A stretch of 64,000 nt of DNA from Acanthornis magna (lineage: Eukaryota; Chordata; Aves; Passeriformes; Acanthizidae). Of this stretch, positions 11,593 through 22,155 are shown one piece after another; positions within the stretch are counted from its first letter, which is position 1, and each line of letters opens with the position of its first letter. The notes below the pieces were generated by a model. That model did not search any database, was not told where the DNA came from, and saw nothing but the letters and a program-made list of their open reading frames with translations. The stretch covers positions 10,992,001-11,056,000 of the forward strand of contig JAWUZG010000032.1 of the NCBI GenBank assembly GCA_036785705.1, given 5' to 3'. The translations under genes and the position numbers were made by a program.

Positions 11593-12913
11593 GTAGGCAA
11601 TTCAGGCAATTAGGTAGGTATTCTTGCTAAAGATAAGCTTTCTGGAAGGAAGGTGTGTTTTGGAAGCTTTATAAAACATGTTAATAGGAACAGTCTTCTG
11701 AAATGTCTTAAATCAGTAGCAAAGCACTTCACTAATTGAGGAATGCTGTTAATGAGATAGGAGCATATTCATCTGATTGTTTTTGACCAATGGCCTGGCC
11801 TTTTAAGTACTGCTGTGTGACTGACAGTTTTGGGGCCCTTCCATGGGCCACAGGTGTATCAAAGCAGACCTGTCTTCCTGCAGAAATGCAACATCTGTTT
11901 GCAAGATAAAGGACAGCAGTGGTACACTGGCAGGCACAAAGTTCAGAGCAAAACAGGTATGTGGACTAGGCAGAAATGCCTCATTGAGAGCCTGTGGTAA
12001 ACCATAATAAGGTAAAGATCAGTACGCAATAAGATTGCACTGCTAGTTATAAGAGTTATTTTCCTTTTATTGAAGTAGAATGCAACAAAAACTGAAAATA
12101 AGAGATTATTATAGCCAGGTCCCCCAGCAATTTTACAGTGTTCTGAAATAGCATGAAAAACAGAGTCAAGGGATCCTACAAACTACAAATAGTAATAGAT
12201 GCTTAGCATGAACTGAAAGTGTGGGCTTGGCAGAGAGTGGAAGGAGAAATACCATATCAGAAGAATGTGTTAGATCTAACTTCATATAGCTGGCAGGGGA
12301 TTTCATTCCCTAGTGCCCTCTCCATGATAATTGGTTGCAACCAAACAGGGGAAAGAGAAAACCTTTGAAAAGCTAAAAATAATGCTGAAATACTAGTCTC
12401 TGAGCATGAGAGACTCGTTTTATTGGAAATATAAATTTATACTTGCTGACTGTGTCACAAAACCGGACAGAGTTCCTGCTGGACTCCTAGGCATACTTGA
12501 GAAAGCTGTACTAAGGCCACCTTTAATTGTCTCCAAGTTTTGTTCCAGGTCAGATTCCATCTCAAGTTCTGTCCAGTCTGACCTTTACTTTAGTGTTCTT
12601 ATGCATCTGGGAAACAAAAAAAGCCTGGTGATGGTTGGTAAATATGCTTTGGGATAAAAGACCTTTTCAAAGAAGTCTTCACAGCAGCCTATCAGCAGTG
12701 AACAGCAGCTGGAGATACACCTCATTCATTCACCACCAGTTTGCAAAACACACAATGCCATAAATCACAGCCCATGTTTATTAATTCCCAGAAGTACAAA
12801 CGAAGTTTACAGCAAAGTTGAAAAGTTTCAGAGGATAATTTAGATTCAGGCTTGCAGGCTAAGATAGGAATGAACATCTCAGCAGGACTGCATTCACACA
12901 TCTGTGGTTTCTC

Positions 12914-12940
<27 letters not shown>
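12914..12940 (+). repeat. (TG)n dinucleotide microsatellite
   Basis: About 13 uninterrupted TG units lie within the large CD109 intron. This is likely length-polymorphic. Confidence 0.95.
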
Positions 12941-12945
<5 letters not shown>

Positions 12946-15764
12946 GAACGTAACAAAATGGGGCTCCAGAGCAGTTAAAATACTTAATCTTAGTCATTGT
13001 TGAGAAATACTCCCTGATATTCAATCAGGTAGTTTGTCAGGCGAGCTGATCAAAAACTTTTCAGCAAATTATTTCTTGCTGGAAGATGCCGATTTGTTGC
13101 AATTAATACCTTTTGTGAAAACACATTGGTTCCAATTACGTTATTTCCAGCAGGAAAGTTTCACATTCAAACCAGCATGTGTGGTGAAGACTGGACAGAA
13201 GTCTTTCACTCAGAATAGCCAACTGACTGGAGTGGTGGGAGCACTCCCTGGGGATGTATAGCACCATGGTTTAAGTACCTGGTTTGTTGCATGAATATGG
13301 AAATGTGTTCAGAAAGAACTGCTGTTCAGGCACCAAGGCTAGATTGCCTTATTAATTTGGGTCACTATGCTGTTGCCTCTTTTCCTGAAGCTTTGAGTCA
13401 GAGATGCTGTGACTTGATTCAAAATATTGCACTTAACACCCTGGAGTAGTTCCTCCAAAACCTTGTCTTTACTGAGATCAGTTCTTTCCTTCTTCTTCCT
13501 TTGGCAGGTCTGGTATTTTGAAGAAAAGAGCACTGAGGACATTTAAGTGAGATTTCTATTTTTCCTAGACACAAGCTAGGTCAGGATCAGATTTAATAAA
13601 TCAGATAGCATATGACATTACAATCACATTTCTTCAGCTGGGTTTCATTGTCTTGGGCCCGCCAGAGTACAGTGGTAAGGATCACTGTTCTGGGATTTGA
13701 CTTTCTGGCCAAATGTAGCATGTCAAAACAGTAATTCATTTAAATATCACAAAACACAAGCTTAAATCCATTAATGGAAACATCTGCTTTCCCAACAGAA
13801 TAGATTCTTAGGAAAAAAACCCTTTTTTGGGGGAAAAATCTCACTGTCTTTGTGTGCAAGTTGGCAGTGCATTCACTCCTGACCCTTCAGGATCTCATAA
13901 AAAATACTTATTTTGGATATTAAGATTGCAAAGGCACACATTTACTTACAGCTTTGTGGTCCTGCTGTCAACAAAGTTTCCTGGCTCATCTCTCCATTAT
14001 GTGGGTATATACCATGGATGACCTAAGACACTGACTCTGCAAGAGGGGAGAGGCTGGGTTAGGGTATTATTAAAGATGCTTTAGGGAAAGAAGTCAAAGA
14101 AACAATATTCCCTAGGTGTCCTGCTGAAAGTCTTGAAAGAAACACCTCTCTGCTGACTAGAATCACTGTGAGCTGGTCATGAGCACATGACTAAAGTAAT
14201 TGGCATGGCCCATGCCCTCTTGGAAGGAAAGAGGGTGCCACTGAAATCCAGAACTAGCAACAAGGGGAGGCTCAAACAAGGGCGGGTATGGGCAAAGTGG
14301 GTAGGTGAACAAGATCTCTTCAATCTCCTGATCATGTACAGAGAGGGAGTGAGGAAAAAACCTCAGAATCCCCTGTTACTCATTACTGGAAATACTGACT
14401 GTTTCTTCCACCAAGTGTATTTTTACTAGACTTAGGCAAGGGACTGAATGTTATTTAGTGTGATGGTACTGAAATAGGTACATGATGAAATGCACACATA
14501 TTTCTCCACTACAGTTTGAATGGATGTTAAGTACTCAAAAAGGGACAGAAAAAATTGGAGATGATTTAATTGAATTCACATCCTCAGTCAGGCTCATTTG
14601 GGCTGCTAGTTGAAGAAGAAAAAGGATAGGCATTGGTTAGGGCATTATAAATGCACCACATTTTTAGAAGCATAGTGCAAGTTGATTGTGTCAGCTACTT
14701 TTATAAGCACCTCCCTTATGCACAACCTTAGCTTTTAGTTTTCTCTCCTCGGACCTCTCACCAGAACTGGTTGCAGTATTCACAAGGCTGGACCAGTTCT
14801 TCATTTAGCATTGACAGTTGCCTTTTGGAAGTTAAGAAATGCAGGTGCTCATTTTGTTAATTTAATTTGAGTTTCTGTATAATAGCCTTCAGTCCCCAAA
14901 GCAAGTGTGTATGCAGAAGAAGGCTTTAATTAAGCTCTGTGTTGTGAAAACTTTTTCCTTCATTGTCATGTGAAATAGGGAAAAGAAAGTCAGATTGTAA
15001 CAGCAATAACTTATTTCATGAAAATACTAGCTGATTGACCTGTTCAGTATGTGGTTTCAGATCATCCTGCCTTGGCAGTAAATTCCCATTCATTAGCTTT
15101 TTCTGGCAAAACTTAAAACAGCTTTATTTCTGTGATGACAGATTGTTGAGGCACTCCCAGCTTGTCTTCACCAAACTTTTTGCATGCCTTTAACTGGCAG
15201 GCTTTCTAGATTGGTTTCATCCTTGGTGCTGTGTTCTCCTGTGGAGCAGTTGTACATGATAAATTTTCACTGTTGCACCATGGTTGTTGTCCTGAGTGCC
15301 TGGGCAGAACTGGCTCTGCAGTCACACAGCATGCTAACTTCAGCAGTGTTGGGGCAGGACAATGGGAATTATGTGTAGGGATTGAAAGAAGGAGCATAAT
15401 TTTTGTATGAAGTGAGAGACATGGCAGCAAAAATCAGAAACTAAAGGCTCCTCTCTTTGCACAGACCTGCTACTCTATAATTGACTTTCTAACTTAAAAC
15501 TTGGACAAGTCCATCATACCTTTAAATTTGGACTGATAATTTTCCGTTTGCTGCCTGAAACCATTGTAGAAGAACACTGATTTTCCAGAGACACTCTTCA
15601 CTCCCTTTTCTTTAGCCAAACAAAATGCATGTTGGGGTCTTGCAAGGGGAGTTATTTTAGCCACTTTCTGCTTATTTTTGTACCAGAATCAAAGAACCCT
15701 CTCACCATGCTTTGTGTTTTATCTGGATGACTGAGGGAACAGGTAATGATTGTTGTCATAACAG

Positions 15765-16200
15765 TTTGGTGAAATTCTCACTGACTGGAAAAGTGGGAAA
15801 TAAAAGACCCATTTTTAAAGTGGGGAAAATATAAGATCCATGGAACTGCAGGCCAGTCAGTCTTGCATTGGTGCCTGGCAAGACCATGGAGTGGATCCCC
15901 CTGGAAACTATGCTAAGGCACATAGAAAATAAGGAGGTGATTGGTGATGGCTAACATGGTTTCACTAAGGGCCAACTATGCCTGACAAATTTTTTATCTT
16001 CTATGGCAAGTTTACAGCACTGGCAGATGAGGGAAGAGCAACAGCCATCATCTGCTTTGACTTGTGCAAAACATTTAACACTGTCTGCACATCCTTGTTT
16101 CTAAACACAGATTTGACAGATGGACCATTCAGTGGATAGCCACACTCTGAGAGTTGTCATCAATGGCTAGTGGGAAGTGGTATCTCACTAGTATGCCCCC
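15765..16200 (+). mobile_element. CR1 LINE fragment (reverse-transcriptase part of ORF2, decayed)
   Basis: The DNA reads like the avian CR1 ORF2 region: ACTGGAAAAG..., GCCAGTCAGTCT (RPVS), GTGCCTGGCAAGA (VPGK), GGTTTCACTAAGGGC (GFTKG), a GACTTGTGCAAA-CATTTAACACTGT segment aligned to the polymerase LCKAFDTV motif, and GTTGTCATCAATGGC (VVING). It carries stops and frameshifts, for example a TAA/TAG within the frame, and lacks both ends. It is therefore an inactive 5'- and 3'-incomplete copy inside a CD109 intron, in the same direction as the gene. Confidence 0.85.
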
Positions 16201-16470
16201 TTGCCCTTCACCAGTTTGCAGCACAGGGCCTTCCCAGTCCACAGGTCGTTTCTCTGTGTGTGCTCTCTCTGGCTTGGTAGATATTTTCTTGATTTTTTTT
16301 TTTCCTTCCATAGTTGTGTAACTTAAAAAATATTTCTAAGCATTTTAAACCATACCTTCTTGCAGCAAGTAGTTCTGCAGCTAGTGATGTATGGCATGAA
16401 GAAGCACTATCTCTTCCTTCTCTTGAATTTGCTCCCTCAGTTCTTGCATTTGAAGAGGAGGCATAAGAGA

Positions 16471-16572
16471 AGGCATAAGAACTGTATTGGGTCAGACTAA
16501 AGCTCAGTCTGGCCCAGTGTTCTGTTTTCCACAACAGCCAGAGGCAGATGATCAGGAGAGAGTGTAAGATAA
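16471..16572. repeat. Old interspersed repeat with GGGTCAGAC...GGCCCAGT core
   Basis: The segment GGCATAAGAACTGTATTGGGT, then CAGACTAAAGCTCAGTCTGG, CCCAGTGTTCTGTTTTCC and ACAACAGCCAGAGGCAGATG matches a dispersed element I recall from bird, crocodile and turtle genomes (form: ...ACTGGGTCAGACCAAAGGTCCATCTAGCCCAGTATCCTGTC...). The exact family name is not certain. It lies about 270 bp beyond the CR1 remnant and could be an independent, older insertion. Confidence 0.55.
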
Positions 16573-17124
16573 ATACACGTAATATATTACCTGACTGTCT
16601 TCCACCTCTTACCATGTATTCAAAACCTTCAGCTGGACATAGTTGCTGTGGGCTTAGAAAATTCTAGTTCCAAGAAGTTGTTTATTTTAGCCTTGTTTAC
16701 TTGTACAGTTTAGTATCTGTAGTGTCTTGTGGTAAGGAACTTCACAAATTAAACTCTGATTGTCTGAAAAAGTGCTTTCTTGTTCATCTTTTCCCTGCAA
16801 GTCATCATTTTGTATGCTTTTACTATGTCCTTCCTCCAACTTAACTGTATATGGCTGAATTGCCATTTATTTCACCATTTCCGCTCACACGTGAACATTC
16901 CTTGCCACCCTATGGCAGCTTCCATTCTTTCAATACCTTTGGCTCGTAATCTTCCTAACCAGCTACATGCAGGTGTAGCATCCAGGTAGCTTACACTGGA
17001 CAGAGCCCTGCTACCCACATTTTCTCATTTGCTTCAGGTTGCTGGTGAGTTTATGGGAGGACTCTATTCTCCAGTGTGTTACATTTACTCATTGGAGCAC
17101 TAATTTGAGTCTTTATTTTAATTT

Positions 17125-17167
17125 TGACTGTGTTTTCTGGTAATATCTGTACCAGAAAACACAGTCA
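17125..17167 (+). repeat. Perfect inverted repeat (18-bp arms, 7-nt loop)
   Basis: The arms TGACTGTGTTTTCTGGTA (17125-17142) and TACCAGAAAACACAGTCA (17150-17167) are exact reverse complements with the loop ATATCTG between them. In the CD109 pre-mRNA they would form a stable stem-loop. The stem does not extend further with Watson-Crick pairs. It may be a palindromic mutation product, a miniature element remnant or a structured RNA. Confidence 0.95.
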
Positions 17168-18235
17168 GATTACTTGATATGCACAGTTTTCTAGACCTGT
17201 AGTACTGTTCTGAAAATTGCTGACACATTTGTCATGCTCCATTCTGGAACTAAGGTAGCTTTAAAGAAACATTGCAGGTAATGAGTCAGTTGTTTCTTTA
17301 CCTCATTAAGTTCAATTTCATAGATAGTACAGCCTGTTTTTTTACTGCATAGTATTCTGTCATGGATGATAACATGAGAGTAGTCATTGGTTGCTGAATC
17401 GCAGCTTCAGTTTTTCTGCTTTGACTGTTGGCATTGGTAGTTGTATAGGATATAGAATGTCTTTAAAGGATTTCTGGGTTTGCCACTCTTCTACCATTGT
17501 TTAAGACTTCTTAGGCATGTCTGCACTAGAAGAGTTGGAAACTCTTCCAGCTCTGCATAATAAATAAGATTATTTTATATTAATGTGAATGTCCTTTACT
17601 GGACATGCTGTCATATTTCCTTCCTTGTCTTGCTTAGCAGAGCTTGGCAGTTGGCTGAGCAGAAATGGTGAGAGCTCTGTCCTTTAGACAGATGAAATCT
17701 GTAGTTTTGTCTTTGTATAGAAGAACCAAACAATGAAACTATTTCACTGCAAGAAAGCTGTGGTGTTCTGAGTTTGGAGTAATGTGCTGTTCCTCATCTG
17801 GTTTGAGTGTATGAATGCAGTGACGTGAAGAATGAAGACATATTCTGTACATACACTGTGTATTTGCTTACTCTGCTTTTATATACAGCCTGTCTCTTTT
17901 AACCCAGTTTTATTCATTTTCACACCGTCAGGAAGTAACTCATTATAAACCTGCAGACAACTACTAAGGAGAAAATTGTTGGTTGTCCCAGATCTCCCTT
18001 GTGTTTGCCTCAATTGTGTCCTGCTAATTCATTGGTTCTGCTGCATGATGAAGTCTTCAGAAAGGATATTTCTTTCAGAGAATTCCTATGGAACTCGTGT
18101 GCAGATGTCGGATTTGAGTACATGCATGTTTTCTCATGTGAACTCTCCTCTGGCGTTATACTGTTAGAAACTTACTGTTTTAACCTCACTGATTTGCTTT
18201 ACATGTCACCTGATGTCTGTACTTGCAATCCACAG

Positions 18236-18372
18236 CTCAACGTTATGTACAACACAAAACACACAGATCAGAGCCTCAGATCTGTCCAAAAGCAAGAAGC
18301 CTTTGATTTGAATGTTGATGTAAGGGATGATAAAGATGATAAAAACCATTTGACTTTGAATGTGTGCACAAG
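18236..18372 (+). CDS. CD109: CD109 exon i (start of receptor-binding-like domain; furin region)
   Basis: This 137-bp exon enters in phase 0 and leaves in phase 2. It encodes LNVMYNTKHTDQSLRSVQKQ, then EAFDLNVDVRDDKDDKNHLT and LNVCT. It joins FAVFQ to the MG8 receptor-binding-like domain. In human CD109 this place carries Arg-Arg-Arg-Arg, cut by furin into 180- and 25-kDa parts. Here the aligned residues are Ser-Leu-Arg-Ser (about 18272-18283) and the loop is two residues shorter, so no RXXR motif exists. The acceptor is AATCCACAG and the donor GTAGGT (18373). Confidence 0.95.
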
Positions 18373-19359
18373 GTAGGTAAATCAATTGAAGCATCTCATA
18401 CACATCTTTGTATATACAGCTTTTAGTTTACTTTAAATAAATGAAATAATCCATTTGTTTGTATGTATTTAGTAATGTACAGGATGTAAATGTTGTTGTA
18501 TTTAAGAATTTCATCTGTTTGTGAATACTTTCTCTAGAAACACTGTTTTCTTCTTGTGACATTATAATGGGTTTCTTGTAAATGCAAAATTTGCAAAGTA
18601 CCACCTGATCCACTGTGATTACTCTTACATGCCTTTCATCCACGCCCTCTTTTTGCTGTTTATTTAAACTTTGTACGTGGTATACCTAGAGCTATTCTTA
18701 TGCTCTCCCTACCACAAGGGAGCTGTGACTGGAGATGGAGCCTCTAGGTGACACCATCATACAAATAATCAGCTATAGAGAATATGATTTCAGTACAGAG
18801 GATTGATTTAATTTGGGAAATAGCCAGCAGGCATAAAGCCAGAGCTCTGTTTTTAAAAGTTTCTGGTATCCAGTTCAGTGACGCAGATGGTGGGCCCAGA
18901 CATTAGAATACATGTGAGCTCTTGAAATAGAAGGGGCTTGTTCTCTTTTAAACTTTTCTATGAAGTGTCAACAGCGTTCTAAAATCTAGCACAAACTCCT
19001 GACATACTCCTGACATGTAACCCAGCTTACATTCTGGGTTTGGGGTAAGTATTTTCTGAACAATCTGACTTTCTAGCTAAGACCTTCCGCTTAAAGTCAA
19101 GAAGTGCTCCGTCTCTCTGGGAAGCCTCTAGGGTGATAATGCTTTAATTGCAAAGTTTTCATTGAATAGGGGGAAATCTAATGACATTAAAAGCTGCCTC
19201 AAGAGATATTTGGAACATTTAGTTAGTTCCAACATTAGTTCCATCAACTCTTGTTATGGAAAGTGGACAGGTACAGCTTTGAGTAAGTCTGTTTAACTTA
19301 CTTAGGCTAAGGTTTCATCTCTGCTTAGCTTGATACACTACTCATCTTCCTGTTCTTTT

Positions 19360-19393
19360 CCCTATAAATTGTATTTCCCTATAAATTGTATAT
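19360..19393 (+). repeat. 17-bp tandem duplication
   Basis: CCCTATAAATTGTATTT is followed at once by CCCTATAAATTGTATAT, 16 of 17 positions identical, which indicates a recent local duplication within a CD109 intron. Confidence 0.93.
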
Positions 19394-20060
19394 AATATAT
19401 GCTTTCACTATATTCCTAAATTAGTTTAAAGTTGGGCTGCTTATGATCTCTACAGCATGATGTGGCTTTCTAGTAGAGAAACCAAAGGAGGCAAATACAG
19501 AGAGACTGCTGAAGTCTCAAGTAGGTATGTGTAGTCTAGCTGTGGGTGTGCATCTGTCTGTGGATATACACAGTCAGGTACTGAAGGCTGCAGCTTCACA
19601 ATCTTTTTCTTTCTCTAATCTGGAGAATATTCTCCTTGTTTCAGCCAACTTGATAGTGTTTGACCATGGTCATCTTAACTGGGTCTTACATGTGACTCTA
19701 GAGCAGATGATGTCTTATTCAAATTGAAGTGGTTCTTGGTTAGAGGAGCTAACTCACTTTCTGGGAGGCAAATGCCCAGGACTGCCAGTTTCTTCTTAGT
19801 CTTATTGCCTGCATACCTTTTGCAGACATGGGAAACTGATCACTGACGGTTCTCTTTACTCTCTTATTTCTGCTTCTCAAGTTTCAAGTTTCTACACTAG
19901 CTTGTTGTTGTTTTCTTTTCTTTGCATCATCTATGAGATGGTCTCACCCTGATCTCATATTGCTGAAGAGCTGAAACATAAAGTTCAACTGAAAACATTA
20001 CCAGTTTTCTTCAGGCACAAGTTTCAAGTCTGTCTGTCTTACTGGTCATCCTGGCATGAT

Positions 20061-20080
20061 GGTTTGGTTTGGTTTGGTTT
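20061..20080 (+). repeat. (GGTTT)4 short tandem repeat
   Basis: Four exact GGTTT units are followed by a pyrimidine run that includes CCCCCC and T8. Confidence 0.95.
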
Positions 20081-21486
20081 TCTTTTTCCCCCCTTTTTTT
20101 AAGAGACCGTGGAGTTGAAGAGGTGGTACCACATCCTGTCCCCAAGGCTGCCTCTCTTCATTTTTTGAGAGCCAGATGCTCATGCCTTCTGGGGATGTAT
20201 CTAATTCACTCCTTGACAGTATCAAGCTAGTTTGGTTGCCTTTTGTTGTTTTAGGATCACTCCAGGCTGGCTAGACAGTTTGGGTATTTTACTCTCCTCT
20301 TACTGGTAATTATGCAGAAATAATTACATCCAGTTCCAATTCAGTTATTTGTTTTCAATAGCAGCTACTTTGGCATAGCACATCATTGAACAGATGGTTT
20401 CATTTGTTTCTAATCTTGTGAGCCAACTGAAGTCAGCAGTTGTGCTGTATTTCTTTCAAAGTTGTATCTGCCTTGAATCAGCCAGGCTTAACAGCATTGC
20501 TTTGAAAGCAACTCTTCCCTTTTATTTTTTTTTTAAACTACTCAGCTCTACAAAGAAATAGTTTAATTACTTTCAATACTGTCAGGCTTTTATTCTAGTG
20601 GAACAATATTCATTTACCTTCTCTGCTAAGGCTGGGGAAGCTTCTGCTACCTGCTTTATTGAAAGCAGTAGAATCTTTTGCAGGTCATTTAGGTGACACT
20701 TGTAGCGCTGAATGGCATGAATAGATTTTGATAGATCTGTTGTGCACCATAATATGTGAGGCTTGCTCAATAGAGCAAACTTTTTTACTCCAGCATCTGG
20801 TTTTCACATTGGAAGAAGATGTAATAATAAGCATTATTTAGGAAAAAAGAAGGGACTCAGCTTAGTAAATATTTTTCCAAATCTGGGTTAATAACATGGC
20901 TATACATTCCAAAACTGAAACTTTGAGAAATAATTTAGTGATGACTTTGTTAATGGAACCATCAGTCTTTATGAAGGAAATATGAAAATGTTTGGGAGAC
21001 TTTTTTCATGTATACACCTATGTCTTACCCTTCCAAAATGAATTAAAGCAAAACAATGCATCCATAAGAGGAAATAAATATATTTCAGTACAAGAATTCC
21101 TACAGCAGTTTCTTCAGTGCTTCTTTTGAAACGTGTTTAATTGGAATAGTTTCTGTATATTTGTAGTACAAACCTGTACTAATAGACGCTGGTTGTAGGT
21201 TCCTCAGGATGTCAGTCTAATCTCTCACATGATTTATGTATTGCAGTTTTCTCAGTGCTAAACCTGCTTTTGCATATGTGGTTGAAATTAGCAGGCAAAA
21301 TAATTGAGAAATTCATTATTAGCTCTGTATCATTATTAGTTTTCTTGTCAGTATTTTGTTCCATTTGTTTGCTAGGTATTAAGCGCTATTACTTCCATAG
21401 TTGGGATTTAAAGATCAAATGTTTTCTTTGGAGAGTGGGCTACTGTATTTCTACTAAAAGTTTCTTTGTCTCTGTGTTTTGAAAAG

Positions 21487-21643
21487 GTACTTTGGTTCTG
21501 GCACAGCTCCCAGTAGTGGTATGGTCCTCATGGAGGTTGGCTTACTCAGTGGTTTCTCTGTGTCACCAGATTTTGTTCCATTAGACAATACAGTTAAGAA
21601 GACGGAAAAAGACAATGGAAAAGTCAACCTATACTTAGACTCT
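21487..21643 (+). CDS. CD109: CD109 exon j (receptor-binding-like domain)
   Basis: A 157-bp exon enters in phase 2 (G completes Arg) and leaves in phase 0. It encodes YFGSGTAPSSGMVLMEVGLL, then SGFSVSPDFVPLDNTVKK and DNGKVNLYLDS. SSGMVLMEV-LLSGF is the beta-strand and helix region typical of the A2M-family receptor-binding (MG8) domain. The human equivalent reads SGMALMEV-LLSGF. The acceptor AG lies at 21485-21486 and the donor is GTAAGT (21644). Confidence 0.95.
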
Positions 21644-22052
21644 GTAAGTTGGAAATAACAAATGTGTTTGTGGTGATATTAATCTTGACTCTGACATTGT
21701 TAGACTTAAATTTGGAAAGACATTATGATTGTATTCTTTGGGGAAATCAACATATGCTATTTATATTGAATTAAAAGTTCTGCTGTTTTTTAGTGAGACT
21801 GATGGGATAGGTGCAACTCAATTGTATTTGTAAGGGGTTTCTAAATTAGGCCTGTTTAAAATCACACAGAAGAAGGCAGACATTTCAAGAAGTCGGTAAT
21901 TTGACCAAAATGACTGCAAATGAGATAAGCATCTTCATATGCATCCTGACTCAGTCTTTAGAAACGGACTATCATTGAACTAAAAGTCCTTATCTCTTCC
22001 ATGAAGCTACCATCACCAAGGTTCTCAGGATGTTTCTCTTCTGTTTTTCTAG
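21644..22052 (+). other. CD109 intron (409 bp)
   Basis: A consensus GTAAGT donor and a TGTTTTTCTAG acceptor bound this intron. Nothing is recognised inside. Confidence 0.88.
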
Positions 22053-22155
22053 CTCAATGAAACACAGGTTTGTGTGGATATTCCGGCTGTGAGAGACTTC
22101 AAGGTGGCAAATATCCAAGATGCTTCAGTGACTGTGGTGGATTACTATGAACCTA
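22053..22155 (+). CDS. CD109: CD109 exon k (end of receptor-binding-like domain)
   Basis: The 103-bp exon encodes LNETQVCVDIPAVRDFKVAN, then IQDASVTVVDYYEP, phase 0 in and phase 1 out. Asn-Glu-Thr (Asn codon 22056-22058) is an N-glycosylation sequon shared with human. VCVDIPAVRDF and VTVVDYYEP are the closing strands of MG8, where YYEP is near invariant in A2M-family proteins. The acceptor is TTTTCTAG and the donor GTAAGT at 22156. Confidence 0.96.

Larger units (their letters stand above)
11593..18235 (+). other. CD109 intron (6643 bp), largest in the window
   Basis: The donor is GTAGGC and the acceptor GCAATCCACAG. It contains a (TG)n run (12914-12940), a CR1 reverse-transcriptase remnant (about 15765-16200), an old interspersed repeat (about 16471-16572) and a perfect 18-bp hairpin (17125-17167), each listed separately. 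Between them, 13.0-15.7 kb and 17.2-18.2 kb show no recognised gene or repeat. Confidence 0.85.
18373..21486 (+). other. CD109 intron (3114 bp)
   Basis: The donor is GTAGGT; the acceptor TTTTGAAAAG has a weak polypyrimidine tract (the T-rich CTTTGTCTCTGTGTTTTG lies directly before it). The intron contains a 17-bp tandem duplication at 19360-19393 and a (GGTTT)4 run at 20061-20080. No transposon is clearly recognised. Confidence 0.8.

Noticed and set aside
14735..14830. Possible CR1 trace (CAGAACTGGTTGCAGTATTC)
   Set aside because: Similarity to the CR1 segment CAGAACTGGACGCAGTATTCCAG is limited to about 20 bases, too little to annotate.
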